From NCBI GenBank assembly GCA_030148045.1, contig JASBUE010000119.1, positions 1 to 6,507 of the forward strand: a stretch of DNA of 6,507 nucleotides. Direction: 5' to 3'. Below, in pieces: positions 1 through 5,935 of this stretch; position 1 is the stretch's first letter; each line of letters starts with the position of its first letter. The notes beneath the pieces were generated by a model. The model did no database searches, had not been told where the DNA came from, and saw only the letters and a list, made by a program, of their open reading frames with translations. The stretch comes from Candidatus Tenderia sp. (GTDB taxonomy: Bacteria; Pseudomonadota; Gammaproteobacteria; Tenderiales; Tenderiaceae). Both the position numbers and the translations under genes were made by a program.

Positions 1-142
1 CCAGAAACAGCAGCGGCACGATCAGCACCCAGGCGGAAACCTCGGCCGGGTTGTCGTAGCTCAGCCCGGCCCCGACCGCCAGCATGGCCATCCCCAGCAG
101 GGTCAGCCGGGGCGAGGCCAATCTGCGCAGCCACCGCATCAT
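1..142 (-). CDS. ResB-like cytochrome c biogenesis membrane protein, N-terminal part
   Basis: This frame opens at ATG 142-140 and runs open through the left edge, so only about 47 residues are visible. It starts MMRWLRRLASPRLTLLGM, a basic N-terminus followed by a hydrophobic segment at about residues 12-28, a short polar loop (SYDNPAEVSAW) and a second hydrophobic segment from about residue 39. This resembles the start of ResB/Ccs1-type proteins, which work with CcsA to deliver and ligate haem to apocytochromes outside the cytoplasmic membrane. The start overlaps the stop of the upstream 11-haem cytochrome gene in an ATGA arrangement (4 nt), so the two are translationally coupled; a second ATG at 139-137 could also serve. 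A haem-ligation factor directly behind a gene needing 11 haem attachments fits well. The family call rests on a short fragment plus context; any small two-helix membrane protein remains possible. Confidence 0.55.
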   Translation of the reverse strand, partial: MMRWLRRLASPRLTLLGMAMLAVGAGLSYDNPAEVSAWVLIVPLLFL

Positions 143-2871
143 GGCAGCAGGTTACAGGCCTCACTGCCTGGTCCCGGGTCGGTCATCCAGGGGATATTGC
201 CGGAATTGTTATTACCGCCGACCAGCCCGTTGCCGGGCGTTCCGGCGGAACCGCAGCTGTTGTGCACCCATTGCCCGCTTTGGCGGAACTGCACTATTTT
301 CAGCACCGCGCCATTGTAATAGGGGCCGCGGTAGTAGCGGTTGGTCTGGTTATTACGCACCTGGTTGCCGGGGGTGGCCAGGCCGACCTCCGGCCCCACG
401 TCGTTGAGATTAACCAGGAAGTTCTTGTTCTTCCAACCATGCGGGATGGAGACGTGGCAGTAGCTGCAACGGAAGTTCGTCACCTGGCGCTGCTGGGCAT
501 GGCCGGTATGCAGATTCACCTGGGGCACGTAGAGACAGGCAGCAGCACCCAGCCCCGGATCGCGGCTGAAACCACTCTTCTTGGTCTGGGAGGCATTAAT
601 AACACCGGAGGGAAATTCCCTGCCATAGTAATTGTAATTATGACACTTGAAACACAGGCCGTCGGCAGGTGTGTTCTGGCCGGTCTGATCGCTCCAGCTG
701 CCTTTGAGCAGGAACTCGTTATCCGAACCATGCGGCCCCCAGACGTTACCGTGGGGTTGCTGGCCGCGCGGCACAACGGTGCCCTGGACGGTATCCGAGC
801 CATGACAATCGGTGCAATACATCGTCTGCACCCCGACGGCGGCATTGAAGGGCTCGTGCCAGTCGTCCGAGTCGGCGGCACGCACCCCGCCGCCGCCGGG
901 CTCGGCGGTACGGCCGGTCTCCTTGAGCACAGGATGCCAGGCACGATGGTTGTCGGTGACATAGTTGACACAATTGCCGAATGAATCGCGATAACCGGCG
1001 CGCTTGATATAGGTGTCGTAATTAGGCTCGGCAGCCTTATTCAGGGTGCCCACATTGACCTCGGCGCATTCACCCACGCTGCCTGCCAGGGCCCCGGTAG
1101 GGGTACTGGGTGTGCCTTCGCCCTTGTGGTCATCGGGCGACTGGTATTCCATCCCCTGGTTGGTGTAATTGAACAAGGCATTGGTGCCCGGCGGCGTGCC
1201 ACCGGAGTGATTGACACCCAACGGCGGCGGCGTATCGTAGCCATAATTGGAATGGCATTTCATACAGATCTGGTATTCGCGGGTGACGTAGGGGGCGCTG
1301 ACATCGGTGCTGCCGCCCACTACGGCGTCACCGCGCTTGACGTCGAAGGCAACCGGCTGGCTGGTGAACTCGGTCGTCGGCCAGGCGGTCGGCTCAACCC
1401 CCCAGGCGCCGCGCAGCACACCCGAGGCGATGTTGGTGTGTATCCCCTCCGGCGTGCCGGCCAGCTGGGTCAGGGTATGGTCATGGGTTCCCTCTTCATC
1501 GGGGAGCTTGGGGTCGTCGTTGAAGCGGCGGTTCTTGATCACACGATGGGGATTGTGGCAGTCGGTGCACTCAGCGTGCCGGTTGCTCAGATCCCCCTTG
1601 CCGAGACGCTGTTGCGACTCCATGAAGTCCTTGCCGTTCTGGGCCGCCGGATAGGTGCCGATGGAATGGCGCTCCTCGCCGGCGGGCTGATCGCTACTGG
1701 CGATGGGCATGTGGATACGCATGGTGGTGAAGTCGGTCTTGATGTCCGGCACCTCGAACACGCCCTTGTTGGATTGTCCCTGCAGGACGTTGCCATCGGT
1801 GGAGTGACAGGCGTAACAGGTCTCTTCGATGGCCGCGCTGCCACCCTGCTTAATGCGGATGGTGTCGCCCCCGGCGCTGACCAGCTGGCCGGCATCGTCG
1901 GTCCCTTCACGCAACAGTCGGCGCGAACCCTGCACGGTGTGCGGATCATGACAGTTGAGACAGGCCGCCTGCCAGACCTGCATGTTTTGCGGAAACTCGC
2001 GTACTTCGGCCGCGGCATCGGTGTAGCGCTCGTTGCCGACCGCCATGTTGGCGTGCGCCGAATCGGCCCAGCCGGCCTTTTCATGACAGGCCAGGCAAAT
2101 GATATCGTTGGCCTGGTCGAAGCTCCCTTCCACCGGCGTAGTCTGCTGGAAGCGGTTCACCCGCAGGAACTTGATGTTCTCGCCCGAGGTGCTGCGGATG
2201 TGTGGATCGTGACAGGTAATACACTCCATCTGGCTGTCTTCCAGCGGCAGGGTGGGCTTGTTGTGGGTAATGCGGCGATTACGTTCACCCAAGAAGGTCT
2301 CCGCATTAGGATCGCGTAGCTCACCGTCACGCACGGCCTGGGAGGAGTCGTAGGTAAAGGAGATGGGATGGTCGTTGGTCAGATCCGTGCCCAGCCGGCG
2401 GGTGAAACCGCTGCGCTCGCCCCGACCGACCGGCATGGTGCCGTCGGCGGCGGTGCCTTCCATCTTGACCTGGGGGTTTTCAACCCGGTTCAGCACGTTC
2501 ACTGAGCCGATGGCCAGGGTACCGTCATGGCAGGAAAGGCAGAGCTTGGATTTGGTATTGGGTTGGCCGAGATCGACGGCATCGAGCGAGGTACTGGTGT
2601 ACGGGGTGTAGGTGGCGTTGGAGAGCTTGCGGTTCCAAATCGGCGCCCGCCCCTGCTGGGTTGCCTTGTGGGGGGTGTGGCAAAAGGCGCAGATCTGCGA
2701 TTCCGATCTTGCCTGCACTGTGCGACTGGCGCCATCCGGCAAGGCGGGAACGACGGAGGCGGAGAAATTGTGTTTGGTATTGCGTATATCCGATATTATT
2801 TCGGCCTGGGCGCTAGCTCCCAGCAGCGCCATCAATATCAGAGCTGCTATCATCTGCAACGTCCGACGCAT
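139..2871 (-). CDS. Secreted 11-haem c-type cytochrome
   Basis: Predicted 910-residue exported electron carrier. I chose ATG 2871 over the TTG at 2883 because GGAGAGGGAG lies just before it and it begins a clean signal peptide (MRRTLQ, then IAALILMALLG, cleavage after ASAQA near residue 23). There is no lipobox cysteine. Eleven CXXCH haem c motifs lie at about residues 61, 111, 217, 259, 304, 352, 435, 536, 686, 740 and 802 (CAFCH, CLSCH, CITCH, CLACH, CLNCH, CYACH, CTDCH, CMKCH, CTDCH, CFKCH, CSYCH). About 25 further histidines are available as distal ligands, several as CHDPH or CHTPH, as in bis-histidine 'doubled CXXCH'/cytochrome c3-like families. The last haem is followed by PHGW and a roughly 100-residue Asn/Gly-rich tail. 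Its start lies 59 nt inside the upstream NHL gene and its stop overlaps the ResB-like start. The multihaem call is certain; periplasmic versus extracellular location and partners are inferred. Confidence 0.95.
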   Translation of the reverse strand: MRRTLQMIAALILMALLGASAQAEIISDIRNTKHNFSASVVPALPDGASRTVQARSESQICAFCHTPHKATQQGRAPIWNRKLSNATYTPYTSTSLDAVDLGQPNTKSKLCLSCHDGTLAIGSVNVLNRVENPQVKMEGTAADGTMPVGRGERSGFTRRLGTDLTNDHPISFTYDSSQAVRDGELRDPNAETFLGERNRRITHNKPTLPLEDSQMECITCHDPHIRSTSGENIKFLRVNRFQQTTPVEGSFDQANDIICLACHEKAGWADSAHANMAVGNERYTDAAAEVREFPQNMQVWQAACLNCHDPHTVQGSRRLLREGTDDAGQLVSAGGDTIRIKQGGSAAIEETCYACHSTDGNVLQGQSNKGVFEVPDIKTDFTTMRIHMPIASSDQPAGEERHSIGTYPAAQNGKDFMESQQRLGKGDLSNRHAECTDCHNPHRVIKNRRFNDDPKLPDEEGTHDHTLTQLAGTPEGIHTNIASGVLRGAWGVEPTAWPTTEFTSQPVAFDVKRGDAVVGGSTDVSAPYVTREYQICMKCHSNYGYDTPPPLGVNHSGGTPPGTNALFNYTNQGMEYQSPDDHKGEGTPSTPTGALAGSVGECAEVNVGTLNKAAEPNYDTYIKRAGYRDSFGNCVNYVTDNHRAWHPVLKETGRTAEPGGGGVRAADSDDWHEPFNAAVGVQTMYCTDCHGSDTVQGTVVPRGQQPHGNVWGPHGSDNEFLLKGSWSDQTGQNTPADGLCFKCHNYNYYGREFPSGVINASQTKKSGFSRDPGLGAAACLYVPQVNLHTGHAQQRQVTNFRCSYCHVSIPHGWKNKNFLVNLNDVGPEVGLATPGNQVRNNQTNRYYRGPYYNGAVLKIVQFRQSGQWVHNSCGSAGTPGNGLVGGNNNSGNIPWMTDPGPGSEACNLLP

Positions 2872-3943
2872 CTCCCTCTCCAAGATATTCGAATATCATC
2901 ACGCGGCCGTTGAAGGTGTCCGCAACGTAAACGTAGTTGTTATCAACCCATACCCCCGCGGGCAAATAGAACTGCCCCACCTCCCGGCCCGTGCCGCCGA
3001 TCGGCAATAATAACTCACCTTTGCGGTTGAATATTAACAAATAGTCGTAAAACGATTCTACCACATAGATCTTGCCGTCTTGGCTCACCGCCACCCCCTT
3101 GGGACGCGGCAGATCGCCCAGGTAGAGTCCGCGACGGCCGAATTCGGAAATATACTCCCCTTGCGGCGAAAAAATCTGGATGCGGGAGTTGAGGGTGTCG
3201 GTGACATAAAGCCGGTCGTCGTGCCAGAACAGGTAGGTCGGGCCGTTCAATTGGCCGGCGGCCTCGCCGAACTCGCCAAACTCAAATCGCTGTTCGCCGG
3301 CCTCATCATACACCTTGATCGTGTTGGCGCCCCGGTCTGCGACGTAGAAACGCCGGCGCTGCGGATCCCGGGCCAAACCAGTGGGATGCTGCAATTCGCC
3401 GCGCCCAAAATAGCCCAGCGGCTTGCCGTCCGGCGCCAGCCGGACCACCAGGCGCAGCGAGGCGTCGGCAACCAACACCCCGCCATCGCCGGTAGGGGCC
3501 AGCCCGATGGGCAGCTAGAAGCGCACCTCGTCAGCGGCATATTCCCACACCAGCAGTTCAGCCTGCACGGTATCGAATACATAAACCGCCTGACGACTGA
3601 CATCGCTGACAAAGATCCGCCCCCGAGCGTCGCTGACGACGGCCTGGGGCCGCTGCAGAATCACCGGTTGTTCGCCTTGGCCGACTAATCCCACCAGCCA
3701 GCGCAGTAAGCGGGCACCGGTATTGAGACTCTCTTCGCCCGGCCGGGAAAAATTTTCCTCACCGGTCAACTGGCCGACATAACGATAACGGGGCGGCTCG
3801 GGCGCCTCAGGCCAGACCCGCTCAACGCCGGCGATATCAGCGCCGCGGTATTCAAATACGGTCGGGAGGCGTGCGCAGCCGGAAACAGCCGACAGGAGGA
3901 GGAACCAGCAGAACGCCGCCCACCAGCGCGCGGGGATGATCAT
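2813..3943 (-). CDS. Six-bladed NHL beta-propeller lipoprotein, interrupted by in-frame TAG
   Basis: One continuous frame of 376 codons holds a whole protein except for TAG at codon 143 (3517-3515). ATG 3943 begins a lipoprotein signal (MIIPARWWAAFCWFLLL, lipobox VSGC, lipidated Cys 23). Six NHL-type blades follow, at about residues 96-125, 144-172, 185-215, 233-262, 279-308 and 326-353. Each starts with xP[TIKAQ]G-like residues and has a YVAD or YVTD strand, e.g. FYVADRGANTIKVYD and YVADTFNGRVMIFEYL. The amber lies between blades 1 and 2. The part after it has no export signal and only a poor GTG start at 3478, so it is not a separate gene. NHL propellers are usually binding scaffolds; beside multihaem cytochromes a role in assembling or anchoring them is an inference. 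Its start overlaps the upstream lipoprotein stop (ATGA) and its end overlaps the 11-haem cytochrome start. It is either a fresh pseudogene or a gene needing amber read-through. Confidence 0.85.
2872..2881 (-). promoter_or_regulatory. Ribosome binding site deciding the 11-haem cytochrome start
   Basis: GGAGAGGGAG directly precedes ATG 2871, with GGAG six nt from the start codon. It lies inside the coding sequence of the preceding NHL gene (codons for LGEG). It is the clearest Shine-Dalgarno of the operon and favours ATG 2871 over TTG 2883, which would start within two bases of it. Confidence 0.75.
2884..2897. repeat. Perfect 14-bp palindrome just upstream of the cytochrome ribosome binding site
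   Basis: GATATTCGAATATC reads the same on both strands. It encodes IFEY at the end of the NHL gene and ends two nt before the Shine-Dalgarno of the 11-haem cytochrome. In RNA it could form a weak five-pair hairpin with a UCGA loop. A 14-bp perfect palindrome is not very unlikely by chance in 6.5 kb; only its position makes it worth noting. Confidence 0.35.
3515..3517 (-). other. In-frame amber codon in NHL lipoprotein gene
   Basis: The plus strand reads cta, so the gene reads TTC TAG CTG: Phe, amber, Leu. The frame is the same on both sides and the protein continues straight into blade 2 (LPIGLAPTGDGG). Aligning the six blades places the amber at the residue before the conserved x-P pair. 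There blades 1 and 3 have Gln encoded by CAG, and the others have Asn, Pro and Tyr. The missing residue may therefore be Gln, one C-to-T change from CAG. Confidence 0.9.
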
Positions 3944-5271
3944 GGGTTACTGCTATCAGGGGAGTTTCCGGATGCGGGCTGCTCTACTGGCTGCACGGCA
4001 GGATCGTCCGGCAGGCCATCCACCAATTCCTCCGCCATTTCATCCACAGACACCGGCGCCGGTTCCCGCATCCGTTCAGGCGCCGAATCAACCACCGGCT
4101 CGGGCGACAAGCGGGCCACCTGGATTCGGCCATTGAGACTGTCGACGATGTAGAGCAGATGACCGTCCAGCCAAAGATCGGTAATCCGCTTGAACTGACC
4201 CACGCCGGTCCCGAAACGCCCGATCGTTCCGATCAGACTGCCGCGGTCGAACACCTTGATGGTGTTATCCATGTAATCCGCCACATAGCTGCGATTGTTG
4301 CGGTCCACGGCAATGGAGGCGGGGAATACCACCGCCCCTTCCTCGAAGGCGTAGCGATAGCCGCCGTCGCGGCCGAGGACCTGCAGGCGCCGACCCACAC
4401 GGGCGCCGACATAATAACCATCCGGGCCTTTGGCCATGGTCATGATATTGAGAAACTCCGCCACGCCTTCGCCGCGGCCACCATAGGCCGCGATCAACTT
4501 ACCCATACTGTTAAATTGCAGCAGATGATCATAATGGCCGTCCGCCACCACGACATCACCGTTCTCCAGCCGCGTCACGGCGACCGGCCGAACCATATTG
4601 AAATGATCGCGGAATACCTGCAGCACACCGCCGTAACGATCATAGTGGATCACCCTGCCCGCATCGGTATCGGTCAGGTAAAAGGAAAAGTCCTTGTCCA
4701 CATAGATATCGGCGACCTCGCCTTTCACCTCGGCCCTCAGGTCGAGCAGCGCCTCTATGCGCTTGGCAAGGAGATCGAAACGATAGAGAATGTCGGCCCC
4801 CTCATCGACGACATAGAGATAGTCGCCTTGCACCGCAACGGCGACGGGTCGCGTAAAACCGCGTTGGGCGACACCGGTGAAAAAATTGCCTATCGGCGCC
4901 CCGTCAATGACGTGCCAGCCGAATATCCGGATATTGGCGATATCTTGCGGCGTGGGGAGAACGGGCTTGGGTGTGGTTGCAGCGATCTGATCCAGCGGAT
5001 CTATGGATTCATCGATCGCCTCTTCAATCACATCCCGGGGCTGCAGCTCTGCTATTGGAGGCCGGGGCGCTTCCGGCTCCGCCCCTTGCCCGCCAGCTGA
5101 CGGTGCCTCGGGAAGGCCCTCGAACAACTCGGCGAGTTCGGCTGCCGCCGGGTCGTCCTTCGGCACAGGGGCCGTAGCCTGCTCGGTCGTGGCACAACCA
5201 ACAAGCTGTGCCGCACCCAACAGATAGAGAATTATCTTAAGCCGACGGTGTCTCGGGATACGGAATGGCAT
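3940..5271 (-). CDS. Six-bladed NHL-type beta-propeller lipoprotein
   Basis: Intact 443-residue lipoprotein. I prefer ATG 5271 to the TTG three codons upstream; it gives a basic N-terminus (PFRIPRHRRLK), a hydrophobic stretch (IILYLLGAA) and the lipobox LVGC with Cys 26. A low-complexity linker rich in Pro, Ala and acidic residues spans about 27-112. Six propeller blades follow at about 138-390, with strands such as YLYVVDEGADILYRFD, VVVADGHYDHLLQF, SYVADYMDNTIKVFD and LYIVDSLNGRIQV. The last ~50 residues are again acidic and Pro-rich. It is a paralogue in architecture of the next NHL gene, with a longer linker and tail. Its start lies inside the end of the triheme cytochrome gene (40-nt overlap) and its TGA overlaps the next ATG. 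Likely a membrane-anchored scaffold for redox partners in the periplasm or at the outer membrane; the exact partner is not visible from sequence. Confidence 0.88.
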   Translation of the reverse strand: MPFRIPRHRRLKIILYLLGAAQLVGCATTEQATAPVPKDDPAAAELAELFEGLPEAPSAGGQGAEPEAPRPPIAELQPRDVIEEAIDESIDPLDQIAATTPKPVLPTPQDIANIRIFGWHVIDGAPIGNFFTGVAQRGFTRPVAVAVQGDYLYVVDEGADILYRFDLLAKRIEALLDLRAEVKGEVADIYVDKDFSFYLTDTDAGRVIHYDRYGGVLQVFRDHFNMVRPVAVTRLENGDVVVADGHYDHLLQFNSMGKLIAAYGGRGEGVAEFLNIMTMAKGPDGYYVGARVGRRLQVLGRDGGYRYAFEEGAVVFPASIAVDRNNRSYVADYMDNTIKVFDRGSLIGTIGRFGTGVGQFKRITDLWLDGHLLYIVDSLNGRIQVARLSPEPVVDSAPERMREPAPVSVDEMAEELVDGLPDDPAVQPVEQPASGNSPDSSNP

Positions 5272-5831
5272 CGCCCACAATTCTTGGTTGGAGGAAAGGC
5301 GACTTTACCATGACAGACGCCACAATATTTACCTTGCATGATTCCGGACATGGTCACAGGGTTCCCGCCTTTCTGGGGCAGAAAAATCTTGGGATGGCAG
5401 TTCTTACAGGTCAGCCATTCGGTATGCTTGCGGTGGGGATAGCGCACATAGGGCATGGATCCGGTGTTCTTGAAAATCACATCGAAATCGACCGCATGCA
5501 TTTCCTCATCGCCATACAAGCCTTTCCGGGGAGCAATCAAGCCCTGGTCGAGCGCCTTCACCCAATCGATCACGCCTGAATTATCACGCGGAAAATCCGC
5601 CATCGCCTCGACCGGTTCCTGCAGCACTTTTACCGCGTCGTTGGTCGGATCATGAATACCGTCTTCGGACACAGGCACGACGTCGCCGTGGAGCTGAAAA
5701 TGCTCACCGCCGTTCCAGAAATCACCCTAAAACGTCTCTTCCTGAACATACGCCAGGCGCGGCAACAACATGGCCGAGAAGAAAGCCGCCGAAACAATGG
5801 CAAACGCTTTGTGACGCTTAAAACGCAACAT
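5232..5831 (-). CDS. Triheme c7-type cytochrome, interrupted by in-frame TAG
   Basis: The frame from ATG 5831 has 199 codons before TAA and encodes a whole exported cytochrome, apart from TAG at codon 35 (5729-5727). Codons 1-30 look like a signal peptide (MLRFKRHK, then AFAIVSAAFFSAMLL). After the amber come a linker and a C-terminal haem domain with three CXXCH sites at about residues 142, 170 and 185 (CKNCH, CGVCH, CGRCH). The surrounding MPYVRYPHRKHTEWL and KYCGVCHGKVAFP are typical of the c(7)-type triheme domain that NCBI protein families label a nanowire triheme domain (recalled, not searched). A GTG at 5678 could restart translation, but that product has no signal peptide and could not be haem-loaded outside the membrane. 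It is the first gene of the overlapping operon, with only a weak Shine-Dalgarno. Cytochrome identity is firm; whether it is expressed full length is open. Confidence 0.85.
5727..5729 (-). other. In-frame amber codon in triheme cytochrome gene
   Basis: The gene reads TTT TAG GGT: Phe, amber, Gly. Upstream in frame is a signal peptide from ATG 5831; downstream in frame the sequence (GDFWNGGEHFQLHGDVV) continues without a stop into the triheme domain. The original residue cannot be read from the sequence; Gln (CAG) or Trp (TGG) would each be one transition away. Confidence 0.9.
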
Positions 5832-5870
5832 AATTACCGATCTTATCTATTGGGCTTCGAAACAAACCGA

Positions 5871-5889
5871 CCACCGTCCAGACCGGCGG
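5871..5889 (-). terminator. Small GC-rich hairpin in the intergenic gap
   Basis: On the minus strand CCGCCG, a 7-nt loop and CGGTGG can pair (six pairs including one G-T), followed shortly by TTTGTTT. It could be a weak terminator for the upstream helical-protein gene. If the proposed promoter is real, it would instead be a hairpin early in the operon leader. The stem is short and the T-run interrupted. Confidence 0.2.
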
Positions 5890-5900
5890 CAGTCGTCCGC

Positions 5901-5930
5901 ACTATACACAAAGCTTAGATGTTACACCAA
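5901..5930 (-). promoter_or_regulatory. Possible sigma-70-type promoter for the cytochrome operon
   Basis: On the minus strand TTGGTG (5930-5925) and TATAGT (5906-5901) are 18 nt apart. The -10 matches TATAAT at five of six bases; the -35 matches only its first three. Transcription would start near 5894, leaving a leader of about 60 nt before ATG 5831. This is the only gap between genes in the window, so a promoter here is plausible but unproven. Confidence 0.3.
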
Positions 5931-5935
5931 CACGG

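Noticed and set aside
262..984. Plus-strand open frame of about 240 codons
   Set aside because: It is antisense to the C-terminal part of the 11-haem cytochrome and has no independent support.
1126..2319. Plus-strand open frame of about 397 codons
   Set aside because: It lies wholly opposite the 11-haem cytochrome, whose CXXCH pattern proves the minus-strand frame. GC-rich coding often leaves open antisense frames; no recognisable domain or ribosome site is seen.
2525..2815. TAG at 2813-2815 as a third sense amber codon
   Set aside because: Reading through would add about 95 codons in a frame different from the cytochrome gene, ending at TGA 2527-2525, with no recognisable sequence. This TAG is a genuine stop after a complete sixth blade.
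2813..3478. The 221-codon segment from GTG 3478 as an independent NHL gene
   Set aside because: It lacks a signal, starts in the middle of blade 2, has no strong ribosome site and is in the same frame as the lipoprotein start. It is the back part of one gene.
4922..4935. Second perfect 14-bp palindrome, AATATCCGGATATT
   Set aside because: It lies inside NHL lipoprotein codons (NIRIF), far from any start. Roughly 0.4 such palindromes are expected by chance in a window of this size, so no role can be claimed.
4159..5100. Plus-strand open frame of about 313 codons
   Set aside because: It is antisense to the intact NHL lipoprotein, His- and Ile-rich with no family resemblance, and best explained as the complement of propeller codons.
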